DNA of 41,099 nucleotides from Sedimentisphaerales bacterium. GTDB lineage: Bacteria > Planctomycetota > Phycisphaerae > Sedimentisphaerales > Anaerobacaceae. The DNA is taken from contig JAFGEF010000043.1 in the NCBI GenBank assembly GCA_016931715.1, positions 1-41,099 of the forward strand, given 5' to 3'. This document shows positions 1-8,694 of this stretch, one piece after another; the first letter of the stretch is position 1, and the number at the start of each line of letters is the position of its first letter. Both the position numbers and the translations under genes were made by a program. The notes beneath the pieces were generated by a model. It worked only from the letters and a program-made list of their open reading frames with translations, searched no databases and had not been told where the DNA came from.

Positions 1-136
1 AATATGTTTACCGCAAAGTACTCGAAGATATACGAAGATAAAAAACTAACGACTAACGACCAAAAACTAAATACTAAATCAGCCGCAAAATACACACCCT
101 GTATGACTTATCAAAAAGAAGATTTTGTATGTCACC
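1..136. other. Window-edge intergenic stretch, low complexity
   Basis: No gene is visible. The stretch holds short degenerate reiterations of the type CGAAGATA (about positions 18-40) and CTAACGA/AACTAA (about 45-78). It lies downstream of the aldo/keto reductase stop codon. No convincing terminator hairpin is seen. Confidence 0.4.
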
Positions 137-1132
137 TTACATGGAAAGAATAGTGTCAATAGACTCAAGTTCATCCTGATTTAGAACAGGATTTTCCATC
201 GCTTTGACATTATCTTCGATTTGGCCGGCTTTGCTTGCACCTATTAAAGCGGAAGTGACTGACGTATGGCGGAGAACCCAAACCAGCGCAAGTTGTGCAA
301 GTGTTTGACCGCGTGATTGAGCAATGACATTAAGTTTATGCAGTTTTTCAAGTTTATCGGCAGTAATATTTTCAGGCTTCAGAAATCGCGAATTTCCCGC
401 TGCACGTGAATCGGCGGGAATGCCATCAAGGTAGCGATTGGTCAACAGACCCTGAGCAAGCGGACAGAAAGGAATACAGCCTATGCCATTCGCTTCAAGA
501 ACCTTCAGCAGACCATTCTCAATCCACCTGTCAAACATGTTATAACGCGGTTGGTGGATGAGACATGGCGTACCCAGAGAATTGAGAATCCCTGACGCTT
601 CGGCGGTCTGCTCGGCGGAATAATTCGAAATTCCGACATACAGCGCCTTTCCCGCTCGCACTGCATGGTCCAGCGCACCCATGGTTTCAGACATTGGCGT
701 TTTCGGGTCAGGTCTGTGAGAATAAAAAATATCCACATATTCAACACCTATGCGTTTGAGGCTTTGATCGAGGCTGGCAAGCATGTATTTCCGGGAACCC
801 CAGTTCCCGTAAGGACCATCCCACATGTCATAACCGGCCTTCGTTGAGATGACCAGTTCGTCCCTGTATCCTGCCAGATTTTCCCGGAGTATGCGACCAA
901 AGTTAGTTTCCGCAAATCCCGGCGGAGGACCATAATTATTTGCAATATCAAAATGAGTTATTCCCAAATCAAATGCACGAAAGACAAGCGACCTTGCATT
1001 CTCGTATAAGACGTTATCACCAAAATTATGCCAGAGACCCAGGGACAGGCGGGAAAGCGCCAGGCCGCTCTTTCCACATCGCTTATAAAAATCCGGCCTG
1101 GAATATCGATCTTTTGAAGGTATATATTGCAT
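137..1132 (-). CDS. Aldo/keto reductase (YghZ/Gpr-like)
   Basis: A 331-residue NAD(P)H-dependent oxidoreductase of the aldo/keto reductase superfamily, a soluble TIM barrel. The catalytic tetrad can be placed: Asp62 and Tyr67 in FDIANNYG, Lys98 in STKAG and His139 in YSHRPDP. The GPPPG stretch after the Tyr and the overall length match the L-glyceraldehyde-3-phosphate reductase group (YghZ/Gpr), which reduces small aldehydes and methylglyoxal. The physiological substrate cannot be read from sequence. The C-terminal region (ALIGASKAGQIEDN) carries the usual cofactor-phosphate contacts. The gene stands alone, facing away from the window start, with about 280 bases before the next gene on the same strand. 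Confidence 0.92.
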   Translation of the reverse strand: MQYIPSKDRYSRPDFYKRCGKSGLALSRLSLGLWHNFGDNVLYENARSLVFRAFDLGITHFDIANNYGPPPGFAETNFGRILRENLAGYRDELVISTKAGYDMWDGPYGNWGSRKYMLASLDQSLKRIGVEYVDIFYSHRPDPKTPMSETMGALDHAVRAGKALYVGISNYSAEQTAEASGILNSLGTPCLIHQPRYNMFDRWIENGLLKVLEANGIGCIPFCPLAQGLLTNRYLDGIPADSRAAGNSRFLKPENITADKLEKLHKLNVIAQSRGQTLAQLALVWVLRHTSVTSALIGASKAGQIEDNVKAMENPVLNQDELESIDTILSM

Positions 1133-1412
1133 AAGTAAAGAGCTTGTTTTTGAACCTGAATAAATTGAATTAAAACCCGAAATACAGACAACTGATATAA
1201 ACTTAAATCTATCCTGATAAGGCTGATTTTAGCATACGGAAGAATATAGTCAAGTGTAACTTCGCTGCCGGGAAGCTTAGAGCAAAATCCAGAACTTAGT
1301 GAACACCATGATTTATCAACTGAAAAGATTTTGATTAAGCATAACACATTTAAAAGTCAGTAATGGAAAGGTACCTTCATAATAATGAAAATACTTTCGC
1401 AAAGATTGAGAA

Positions 1413-2396
1413 TTAATCTGATTTTTTCGGGAATTCGAATTCGATTGAATCTGTTACCTTAACCTGGTCGCCGAAGTATGTGACTAAGCCAAAGTGATAG
1501 TTTTGCAGGGCACCATCGTTGCGAAGATTTGAAAAATAAATATATTTCGTTTCGAGTGTATTGAACAGCTTTTCTCGAAGAGAAGCAATTTTCACATCCC
1601 CCTTGCTCGTATCGAAAGGCACCCAGCCGTACTTTTCGAGATAAACTTCAGACCAGTTATGCTTTGCAGTCTTCCTGTCTGCTTGTACTGAAATGCCTGT
1701 GACAACTCGTGCCGGGATTTTTTTGGCTCGGCAGAGAGAAACAAACAAATCGGCGTATTCGGAGCAATCGCCCTTTTTATACTTAAGAGCATGGAGTACG
1801 CCGCGGTCTTTTTTGCCCTGTATGACATATTCCATATTATCGAGTACATAATTATAAATATTTCTTACTATCTCAATCTCGGAAGAACCTGTTATGCTTC
1901 TGGCAATTCCGCTAATTTTACTATCGGTTTTTTCGAGGTACTTTTCCTCTTTGAGAAATTCTTCGAGACCGCTTTCCTGGAACTGATTTTTCTCTTTATT
2001 ACTCATCGCGGTCTGCAGGTCATACCTGTACAGTTCGGCAGAAATAGTGATAACAAGCTTTTCAATCCTGCCGGGATTATAAATAATAATTTCAGCGTAT
2101 CGACGGCCGTTTTTCGTGAAAAATCTGAAAGGCTCAATTGAATATTCCACATTTTCTATTTTCTGGATATTCGGCACAGAGTCGGGAATTAATGCAGTCA
2201 ATCGCACCCAGTTAGTCTTGCCGGGAACAGAAATAATGTAAGACAGCCTGCATTTTACCAAAACCCCCTGCTGCCTTGCTGTCCTGTCAGGCTCGGGTGC
2301 ATTAGCTTGAGAATATACAGCGGCACGGGCGGACAAAGTGAATGAAAGTGCAATACCGGTCAATACAGTAAGAAAGAAAACTTTTTGCTGCTTCAT
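1413..2396 (-). CDS. Exported transglutaminase-like protein
   Basis: A 327-residue protein with an N-terminal signal peptide (basic start, hydrophobic residues about 6-21, cleavage probably after ARA near residue 25). Residues about 165-265 form a transglutaminase/papain-fold core. Cys211 in KKGDCSEYADL, His246 in AKHNWSEVYL and Asp262 in WVPFDTS fit the Cys-His-Asp triad. Such periplasmic proteins act as proteases, amidases or peptide cross-linking enzymes; the substrate is unknown here. The N-terminal 140 residues look like a beta-rich domain of the type that often precedes the core in these proteins. It is probably transcribed alone. The family call is firm, the function is not. Confidence 0.85.
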   Translation of the reverse strand: MKQQKVFFLTVLTGIALSFTLSARAAVYSQANAPEPDRTARQQGVLVKCRLSYIISVPGKTNWVRLTALIPDSVPNIQKIENVEYSIEPFRFFTKNGRRYAEIIIYNPGRIEKLVITISAELYRYDLQTAMSNKEKNQFQESGLEEFLKEEKYLEKTDSKISGIARSITGSSEIEIVRNIYNYVLDNMEYVIQGKKDRGVLHALKYKKGDCSEYADLFVSLCRAKKIPARVVTGISVQADRKTAKHNWSEVYLEKYGWVPFDTSKGDVKIASLREKLFNTLETKYIYFSNLRNDGALQNYHFGLVTYFGDQVKVTDSIEFEFPKKSD

Positions 2397-2514
2397 CGAA
2401 CCTTCCAGAAACCATCGTTAGAAGCGATTAAAACAAGTGCGTTTTATACACCCCCCAAACAAGAGGAGTATAACAGTAATATACTGTATCAGAATACGAA
2501 CATGATTGCAATAC

Positions 2515-3366
2515 TTAAAATTTGAAAATGAGGCCTATCCCGAATGCCCGAGCATCTGAGGTTTGTTGATATTCAAGATTGAAAGAGCAATTTTCATTGA
2601 AGTTCATCTGCGCACCAAAATAGCCTCCAAAAACGGAGTCTTCTTCGATGTCCCATGAATATTTAGAGGTTAAAAGACCACCTGTTCCCGAGTCAACCTC
2701 GCTGTACTGGTCATCTATTTGGCCGCCTACAAAATGCAGGAAAGGCCCGCCATAGATTGTTAGATGCTCATTACATTCGCATGATGCGCCGACCGCAAGC
2801 TGTACCTCACCTATATCAACTTCTACAAAATCAGATGACGCCCAGTGTGAAGCCTCAAGCTGGCCATCGAAACTTGCCCCATTGAATTGAAATAATCCGC
2901 CTAATTTCAGATTGTCTTCCTCGTAAAAAGTCAGCTTCACACCTGCTCCCGCGGCAAATTCAGCTCCGCTGCTGAATTTTTCGGAGTCTTCCCAAATCGC
3001 ATCTCCGAACTTTGCATTCATACCACCCAGTCGCAGGAAGACCTCTGCATTATCGGTTATACCGTATCCGACCCTGGCATAAGTTCTATTAATTTTCAAA
3101 TCTTTAAGAGTTATATCGAGCGCCTCACCCCAATTGTCAAAAATTCCGTCCAGGTATTCTGAATATACGCCGTTATACAGTTCAAGATCCATTTTTGTAT
3201 TTGTATATTCAATTCCAGCGTTGAACCAGCCCTGCTCAAGAGACGCTGTGGGCGGACCCATTAAATCCATTGAAAATGCTTCTGAATTCCAAAGGCACGC
3301 TGTTACAAGCACAAGCATCAATGATAATAATTTTTCACCGCGTCTTTTACTGCTCTTCGTTTTCAT
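2515..3366 (-). CDS. Outer-membrane beta-barrel-type protein, function unknown
   Basis: A 283-residue protein with a signal peptide of about 30 residues (RRGEK, then a hydrophobic stretch ending near SEAFS). The mature part alternates polar and hydrophobic residues, is rich in Gly and Asp, and contains repeated strand-like segments (for example ARVGYGITDNAEVFLRLGG and SFNLEYQQ). It ends in GLIFKF with a C-terminal phenylalanine, which is typical of outer-membrane barrels recognised by the Bam machinery. I do not recognise a specific family. A Shine-Dalgarno-like GGAGAT precedes the start. It could be a porin-like or surface protein; no catalytic motif is seen. Confidence 0.65.
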   Translation of the reverse strand: MKTKSSKRRGEKLLSLMLVLVTACLWNSEAFSMDLMGPPTASLEQGWFNAGIEYTNTKMDLELYNGVYSEYLDGIFDNWGEALDITLKDLKINRTYARVGYGITDNAEVFLRLGGMNAKFGDAIWEDSEKFSSGAEFAAGAGVKLTFYEEDNLKLGGLFQFNGASFDGQLEASHWASSDFVEVDIGEVQLAVGASCECNEHLTIYGGPFLHFVGGQIDDQYSEVDSGTGGLLTSKYSWDIEEDSVFGGYFGAQMNFNENCSFNLEYQQTSDARAFGIGLIFKF

Positions 3367-3564
3367 AACAAATCTCCTTTACTTTTTTCCTGATGAGTTC
3401 TGCATATGATTAGAAATACAATTTAACTTCTATTTATATTTCCTTTTAATAACAAAAGGCATTTCTCGGAGGGAAAGTTACGAACTTTCTGAAAATTGTT
3501 TTGTTTATATTTAAAGGTGTGTGATTTATACCCACAAGCCGTATTTATAATGACAAGTTAGTTG

Positions 3565-4128
3565 TTATGTACTGCCGCCTGACAAGCCGCCGGAGACGAT
3601 AAAAGCCATTGCCTGCGAGCTATCAATATTCAACGGCTGAACCGCTTCTTTCGGAAACAGCAGCACATTTCCCGCAAAGTTATACGATTGAGGCATATAC
3701 ACTGCAACATAATCTTTCAGGCCGAGATTTTCGAGGCTGTCCCTCGTAATAAAACCGACAATCTTTGCGCTTGTGCCCGGACCGATAGAAACAATAACAG
3801 GTTTATCGAAACTCTTTTTATCACCCGCGAAAGCTTCGAGAATGTCCTTAAAGGCAGAATAGAGCAGTTTGACAAGCGGCAGGCTTGTGAAAATTCTATC
3901 TATAAGGTAAAATAATTTTTTACCCAAAAAATTCGTTGCCAGAAAACCAACTGCAGTAATTATTAAAATCGTTAACAATATTCCGATACCCGGAATATCG
4001 AAAAACGGTATTATTTTGTTTACCATTGAATCTAAAGTTGTAAACACCCAAAAAAGCAGAAATACTGTCAGCGCTATGGGAACAAAAATCAGCAGTCCCT
4101 TTACAAAATAAGTTACAATTTTTTTCAT
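3565..4128 (-). CDS. DUF502 family membrane protein
   Basis: A 187-residue inner-membrane protein. Two hydrophobic helices (about residues 8-30 and 48-68) frame a short loop. They are followed by the DUF502 signature region with SLPLVKLLYSAFKDILEAF, then a soluble C-terminal half with GFITR and a YVAVYMPQSYNFAGNVLLFP stretch. The family occurs across bacteria and plants and has no agreed biochemical role. The gene is transcribed away from the NfeD/flotillin pair; the shared upstream region of about 300 bases could hold divergent promoters. Confidence 0.85.
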   Translation of the reverse strand: MKKIVTYFVKGLLIFVPIALTVFLLFWVFTTLDSMVNKIIPFFDIPGIGILLTILIITAVGFLATNFLGKKLFYLIDRIFTSLPLVKLLYSAFKDILEAFAGDKKSFDKPVIVSIGPGTSAKIVGFITRDSLENLGLKDYVAVYMPQSYNFAGNVLLFPKEAVQPLNIDSSQAMAFIVSGGLSGGST

Positions 4129-4175
4129 TGTATATTCCCCTTAAAAAAATTAGACACAAAGCGTCAAAGGCACAT

Positions 4176-4213
4176 AGCCGCAAAGCTGGTTGGAAGTTTG
4201 TACCTTTGCGGCT
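4176..4213. repeat. 10-bp perfect inverted repeat in divergent intergenic region
   Basis: AGCCGCAAAG (4176-4185) and CTTTGCGGCT (4204-4213) are perfect complements separated by 18 bases. Loosely matching ACAAAG / CTTTGT words lie outside them, so the whole may be a degraded longer hairpin element. It lies between two divergent genes, so a terminator role is unlikely. The remaining bases of 4129-4425 hold nothing I can name except the ribosome-binding site AAGGAG before the NfeD gene. Confidence 0.5.
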
Positions 4214-4425
4214 TTTGTACTTTGTTACTTTTCCTACTTTGTTAACATATTTATTATAAAATTACAATATTTATGAAAAATTTATCTTGCACAGGTATTT
4301 GAAAAGACATCCATAAAGACGTAAATTAATAAATATTTTACAAAAAATAAATGATTATTCGGGCTTCTCACGCGTTTTATTATATAATAGGACTCGAAAA
4401 AACTAAATGAAAAAAGGAGAAACCT

Positions 4426-4965
4426 ATGGATCCATTAATGATTTATGGCTTAATAACGGTTGTATGCGGGGTAATCCTGTTCTTAATGGCAATACTTGGT
4501 CATGACATTGATGTCGATGCAGATATCGATGCCGGAATTGACCTTGCCGGAATAGATGCCTCAGACGCGGGCGGGCCGGGCATATTCAGCCTGAAACTGA
4601 TTATGATTTTCCTCATCGGCTTCGGCATGTGCGGCTTTATCTCCGAATATCTCGAATGGCCTGTGCCTTTTATCATTGGACTTGCCGGAGGCTTTATAAT
4701 CTGGTTCGTCTGTTATAAAGCACTGGGGTGGCTGTACAGGCAGCAGTCAACAAGCCAGGTCAGCAGCGCTTCTTTCGTAGGAAAAGAAGCGAAAATTACT
4801 GTCCCTATCCCGAAAGGCGGAACCGGAGAGATATATTCGAAAATCAAGGGCACCGAAAAAAGCATTTACTTAAATGCCCGCTCGAAAGAACCTCAGAAGG
4901 AATATGCCAAAGGCCAGACAGTACAGATAGAATCTATTGAAGGCAATACGGCTACAGTTGAATAA
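4426..4965 (+). CDS. NfeD-like membrane protein, flotillin partner (YuaF-like)
   Basis: A 179-residue membrane protein. A first helix (about residues 5-23) precedes an acidic loop of Asp-rich repeats (HDIDVDADIDAGIDL). Two further helices follow (about 52-72 and 78-98), and then a C-terminal soluble domain of about 65 residues with the small five-stranded OB-like fold of NfeD proteins (SFVGKEAKITVPIPKGGTGEI, then a final QIESIEGNTATVE). Length and layout match Bacillus YuaF, which works with a flotillin in membrane microdomains. It is followed after 68 bases by the flotillin gene, so the pair is very likely one operon. AAGGAG precedes the ATG. The acidic loop is unusually regular. Confidence 0.85.
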   Translation: MDPLMIYGLITVVCGVILFLMAILGHDIDVDADIDAGIDLAGIDASDAGGPGIFSLKLIMIFLIGFGMCGFISEYLEWPVPFIIGLAGGFIIWFVCYKALGWLYRQQSTSQVSSASFVGKEAKITVPIPKGGTGEIYSKIKGTEKSIYLNARSKEPQKEYAKGQTVQIESIEGNTATVE

Positions 4966-5033
4966 AAATACTATATAAAAATATTCAAAAAAAATATTTT
5001 CATAATTTTAAGAAAAAGGAAAGGACAATTATT

Positions 5034-6470
5034 ATGATAGAGCCATGGTTAGCAATAGTTATTATAATAGGCGTGAGCGGCATAATTGCAGCAATCCTGA
5101 TTTTCGCAAGGAACTACATAAAGGCACAGCCCAACGAAGCCCTGATTTTTACAGGCAGGAAGGATGCCGCAACAGGCAGAGGCTGGAAGGCTATAGTCGG
5201 CGGCGCTAAATTCAGAATCCCCGTTTTGGAGAGAGTCAGCAGAATATCACTCGAAACAATGAACCTTCCCGATGTCACTGTTGCAAAGGCATGGTCGAAA
5301 GAAGGTGTTCCAGTTACTATCGAAGCTGTCGCGAACGTTAAAATCGCCAGCGAGCCTGAACTTTTAGCCAAAGCAGTGGAAAGATTTCTCGGAACACATC
5401 CCGAGCGAATCAAGCAAATCATCAAAGAAACGCTTGAAGGCCAGCTTCGTGACATCATCGGTGTATTGACTGTCGAGCAGTTATATCAGCAGCGAGACAT
5501 GTTCGTGCAGAAAGTGCTCGAGCAGTCCGGCGATGAGCTTGCAAAAATCGGCGTGATTATCGATATCATCAACATACAGGACATCCGCGATGAAAAAGGC
5601 TATCTCGAAGCGCTCGGAAGAAGAAGGACAGCCGAAGTTATCAGAGATGCCTTAATCGGCGAAGCAGAAGCCAACAGAGATGCAATGAAACGCTCCGAAA
5701 CTGCAAGGCGTGAAGGAGAAGTCGTCCGGGCCGAGCAGGAAAGGCAAATCGCCGAAGCGGAAAAGAACCGTGATGTCGCAAAACAGGAGTATGAGGGCGA
5801 AACCCTGGGAGCAACCAGGACAGCCGAGCAAAAAGGACCGTTCGCGGAAGCCCGTGCAAGACAGGCTGTTGTTATCGAAGAACAGAAAGTTCTTGAAGAG
5901 CAGCAGAGAGCAAGAGAAAAAGTCGAAGCGGCAAAAGCTGAAGCTGAACAACAAAAGTATCGTGCGGAAAAGGTTGTTCCTGCAGATGCCGAAAGACAGG
6001 CAGCTATCCTTCAGGCTGAAGGACAGGCGGCGAAAATCCTCAAAGTTGCCGAAGCGGAAGCAAAAGGAATACAGTTGAAAATGGAAGCCGAAGCAGAAGG
6101 TCTCAGGAAGAAAGCAGAGGCATGGAATACTTATGGAAAAGCGGCACAGCTCAACTTGTCACTGGAAGCAATAAAAACAGTCGCACAGGCCGGCGCAGAT
6201 TCTATCGGGCAGGTTCGCTTCGATAAAGTAATCGCCCTCGACAGCGGCGGTACAGGCGGCGACAATGCCGTCAACAGGATGATAACAGCCGCTCCGGCGG
6301 GTCTTGTTAAATTCATCGAGCAGATGAAAGCCGCTACAGGTATCGACCTGGCTGAACTCCTAAAGGAAACCAAATCAATTAAAGATGAGCCGGTAAGCGT
6401 GCAGCACCAGGCTGAACCAGAAAAAGAGGATACCGCCGCTGATAAACGCGGTAAAACAAAAAATACATAA
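5034..6470 (+). CDS. floT: Flotillin-like SPFH domain protein
   Basis: A 478-residue protein with one N-terminal membrane helix (about residues 5-26). An SPFH/band 7 domain follows (about 30-200: NEALIFTGRKD, RFLGTHPERIKQIIKETLEGQLRDIIG). Then comes a long Glu/Ala/Lys/Arg-rich coiled coil (about 200-365) with the EA repeats typical of flotillins, and a C-terminal region (FDKVIALDSGGTGGDNAVNRMI) that in this family mediates oligomerisation. Flotillins scaffold ordered membrane domains and influence membrane fluidity and protease or secretion complexes. The upstream NfeD gene is the standard partner. An AAGGAAAGGA stretch precedes the start. The identification is firm; the client proteins are unknown. 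Confidence 0.92.
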   Translation: MIEPWLAIVIIIGVSGIIAAILIFARNYIKAQPNEALIFTGRKDAATGRGWKAIVGGAKFRIPVLERVSRISLETMNLPDVTVAKAWSKEGVPVTIEAVANVKIASEPELLAKAVERFLGTHPERIKQIIKETLEGQLRDIIGVLTVEQLYQQRDMFVQKVLEQSGDELAKIGVIIDIINIQDIRDEKGYLEALGRRRTAEVIRDALIGEAEANRDAMKRSETARREGEVVRAEQERQIAEAEKNRDVAKQEYEGETLGATRTAEQKGPFAEARARQAVVIEEQKVLEEQQRAREKVEAAKAEAEQQKYRAEKVVPADAERQAAILQAEGQAAKILKVAEAEAKGIQLKMEAEAEGLRKKAEAWNTYGKAAQLNLSLEAIKTVAQAGADSIGQVRFDKVIALDSGGTGGDNAVNRMITAAPAGLVKFIEQMKAATGIDLAELLKETKSIKDEPVSVQHQAEPEKEDTAADKRGKTKNT

Positions 6471-6518
6471 CTGGAGAGAACTCCGAGCAAAAACATAAAT
6501 CTTTAAATATTAAATTAA

Positions 6519-6713
6519 CTCAAACTGGCCGATTTCTTCTTTGTCATGCTGAACAGAGTGAAGCATCTGGCTCTCGAATAAGAAGTTACGAACGATACAT
6601 ATTTTTATATTCGCAGGCCAGATCCTTCGTTTCACTCAGGATGACAAGTTTCGATATGTGCTTACTGCACAAGAAGTTATAGTACTATTTAACTAAAAAT
6701 CGGTCAGTTTGAG
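6519..6713. repeat. MITE-like element with nested inverted repeats
   Basis: The outer arms CTCAAACTGGCCGATTT (6519-6535) and AAATCGGTCAGTTTGAG (6697-6713) are reverse complements with one mismatch over 17 bases. Inside lies a second, longer imperfect inverted pair: 6541-6571, beginning TTGTCATGCTGAAC, and 6617-6647, ending CACTCAGGATGACAA. A direct AAGAAGTTA word occurs near 6580 and near 6670. No reading frame is present. The 195-base unit therefore has the layout of a small non-autonomous mobile or hairpin element. It sits between the flotillin stop and a terminator-like hairpin. Confidence 0.65.
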
Positions 6714-6727
6714 AAATTAATATATAT

Positions 6728-6767
6728 CTCGCCGGCAGCATATAGTATGTGCTGCCGGCGAGGTCTT
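6728..6767 (+). terminator. Strong hairpin, probable terminator
   Basis: CTCGCCGGCAGCA (6728-6740) and TGCTGCCGGCGAG (6750-6762) form a perfect 13-bp GC-rich stem with a 9-base loop. GTCTTT follows, so the T tract is short. It lies about 260 bases after the flotillin gene and about 60 before the channel gene. It could terminate the flotillin transcript or insulate the channel gene. Confidence 0.65.
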
Positions 6768-6824
6768 TAAATAAGTGGAAATTGTTTCTGAATTTACTTT
6801 GTCGATTTTAATGAGGCTTCTATC

Positions 6825-7649
6825 ATGAATTCAGTAAGTAAAAATTCAAATCGTTCCCGGCGACAGATTTTATTCGAAGTAATTTTCGAGTCCGATACTC
6901 CTGCAGGCAGACTTTTCGATATAGCATTAATCATATGCATTTTAATCAGCGTTCTCGTTGTTATGCTTGACAGTGTCAGCTCAATAAGGGAAAAACACCA
7001 TGAATTTTTATACGCTCTCGAATGGACATTCACTGTTCTCTTTACAGTTGAATACATTCTCCGTCTAATATGTGTTGGAAAGCCTGTAAGATATGCGGTA
7101 AGCTTTTTCGGCATTATTGACCTGCTTGCGATTTTGCCGACTTATATGAGTCTTTTCTTTCTTGGCAGCCGCTATTTGTCTGTGGTCAGGATTTTACGAG
7201 TTCTGCGCATCTTCAGAGTCCTTAAGCTGGGCCATCACGTAAAAGAGGCCGCTGTGCTTAAAAACGCTATTTATGCAAGCCGCAGGAAAATTCTTGTTTT
7301 CCTTTTCGCTGTTCTGACCCTGGTTGTCATAATAGGTTCGCTTATGTATGTCATTGAAAAAGCAGAGAATGGCTTTACAAGCATTCCGCAAAGTATATAC
7401 TGGGCGATTGTGACTCTTACAACTGTCGGATACGGTGACATATCGCCGGTTACCGGGCTGGGACAATTTCTCGCTGCTATTGTAATGATTATGGGATATT
7501 CGATTATCGCTATTCCTACCGGCATTGTAACTGTGGAATTGTCGCAGGCCGGCAGGGAAAAAACCAGCGCACAGGCTTGCCCTAACTGCAGCGCAGAAGG
7601 CCATGATGATAACGCGTTATACTGCAAATTCTGCGGAACAAAATTATAA
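6825..7649 (+). CDS. Voltage-gated potassium channel with C-terminal zinc ribbon
   Basis: A 274-residue six-helix ion channel. Helices S1-S3 lie in residues about 30-110. S4 is the arginine ladder RYLSVVRILRVLRIFRVLKL (about 116-135), the voltage sensor. S5 is about 155-178, the pore loop carries the K+ selectivity filter TTVGYGD (199-205), and S6 is about 212-235. After the pore there is no RCK/TrkA-N domain; instead a short zinc ribbon closes the protein, with Cys252, Cys255, Cys267 and Cys270 (CPNC...CKFC). The layout resembles KvAP-type and Kch ion_trans_2 channels. The zinc ribbon replacing the usual cytoplasmic regulatory domain is the odd part. The ATG at 6825 gives a complete S1. Confidence 0.9.
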   Translation: MNSVSKNSNRSRRQILFEVIFESDTPAGRLFDIALIICILISVLVVMLDSVSSIREKHHEFLYALEWTFTVLFTVEYILRLICVGKPVRYAVSFFGIIDLLAILPTYMSLFFLGSRYLSVVRILRVLRIFRVLKLGHHVKEAAVLKNAIYASRRKILVFLFAVLTLVVIIGSLMYVIEKAENGFTSIPQSIYWAIVTLTTVGYGDISPVTGLGQFLAAIVMIMGYSIIAIPTGIVTVELSQAGREKTSAQACPNCSAEGHDDNALYCKFCGTKL

Positions 7650-7668
7650 TAAATATATATTGCCTAAA

Positions 7669-8544
7669 ATGTCTAACTTCAATTTTGCAGAATCCTTTTT
7701 AGTTTATTTTATCGGAGAAAGAAATATTTCTTCCAAAATCGAAATAATAACGATTGTAACAGCGGCTATTCTCTTAATTACAATGTATCTATATAAGATT
7801 ACAAAACATAAAAGAATATTGGCAAAGCCGTTTCCGCCTGAATGGGAAAAAATTATTCAAAAAAATGTGCCTTTATACAATCGCCTGCCCGACACATTAA
7901 AGCAGCAGCTTCACAGTCTTGTGAAAATTTTCCTTAGTGAAAAGGAATTCGAAGGCTGCGGCGGAGTGAAAATCACAGATGAAATAAAAGTCACTATCGC
8001 ATCGCAGGCATGTATGTTACTGCTGAACCGGAAAACCTCCGTTTTCAAAAAGCTTCATACCATTCTTGTTTACCCGCAAACCTACGCAGCCAAAACAGTG
8101 TCATCGGACGGCATTGTTACTATGGAAGGTCATAGTATCCGGCTTGGAGAATCATGGCAAAACGGGCCGGTTGTGCTTGCATGGGACAGCATAACAAGCA
8201 AAACATCAGAAATCGGCGACGCCCAAAATGTGGTCCTTCATGAGTTCGCTCACCAGCTCGATCAGGAAGACGGCTCGGCAAATGGAGCTCCGATTCTTGA
8301 AAATAAATCAAGCTATATCACATGGGCAAGAATTTTAGGCAGGGAATACGAATCTTTGCAAAAAAACGCGAGAAAGAACATAAATTCGGTCATAGATACA
8401 TACGGCGCGACAAATCCCGCCGAGTTTTTCGCCGTAGTGACAGAAGCCTTTTTCGAAAATCCGCAAAATCTGCAAAAAAACCACCCCGAACTTTACAGGG
8501 AACTGTCAAACTACTACAACTTAAATCCCGCAGAATGGCAATAA
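7669..8544 (+). CDS. mtfA: MtfA-like zinc peptidase with N-terminal membrane anchor
   Basis: A zinc metallopeptidase of the MtfA (Mlc titration factor A / DUF980) family, 291 residues from the ATG at 7669. An earlier in-frame ATG at 7603 overlaps the channel gene and would give 313 residues; the later one lies just past the channel stop and gives a cleaner start. One hydrophobic helix (about residues 23-42) could anchor it to the membrane, an addition compared with soluble E. coli MtfA. The zinc-binding HEFAH motif has ligands His191 and His195 and catalytic Glu192, followed by QLDQEDG and a downstream TEAFFENP with a candidate third ligand. In enterobacteria MtfA binds Mlc and controls ptsG; that circuit cannot be assumed here. 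Confidence 0.88.
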   Translation: MSNFNFAESFLVYFIGERNISSKIEIITIVTAAILLITMYLYKITKHKRILAKPFPPEWEKIIQKNVPLYNRLPDTLKQQLHSLVKIFLSEKEFEGCGGVKITDEIKVTIASQACMLLLNRKTSVFKKLHTILVYPQTYAAKTVSSDGIVTMEGHSIRLGESWQNGPVVLAWDSITSKTSEIGDAQNVVLHEFAHQLDQEDGSANGAPILENKSSYITWARILGREYESLQKNARKNINSVIDTYGATNPAEFFAVVTEAFFENPQNLQKNHPELYRELSNYYNLNPAEWQ

Positions 8545-8630
8545 TGTTTGTGAGCAAAAAAAGTTTTTTTTCAAATTACACTCACTCTTTTTTGCCCATT
8601 TTACTTTCTATATGAAAAGTCATAAAATAT

Positions 8631-8670
8631 AAAGGCCTGCATAAAAGAGTAACTAATACAGGCCTTTTTT
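8631..8670. terminator. Bidirectional terminator between convergent genes
   Basis: AAAGGCCTG (8631-8639) pairs with CAGGCCTTT (8659-8667), with a loop of 19 bases, and is followed by a T run. On the other strand the A-rich left flank gives an equivalent T-rich tail. It lies exactly between the convergent MtfA-like gene and the beta-helix gene, so it can serve both. Confidence 0.75.
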
Positions 8671-8694
8671 GCATAAATTAATTCATACGTAATT

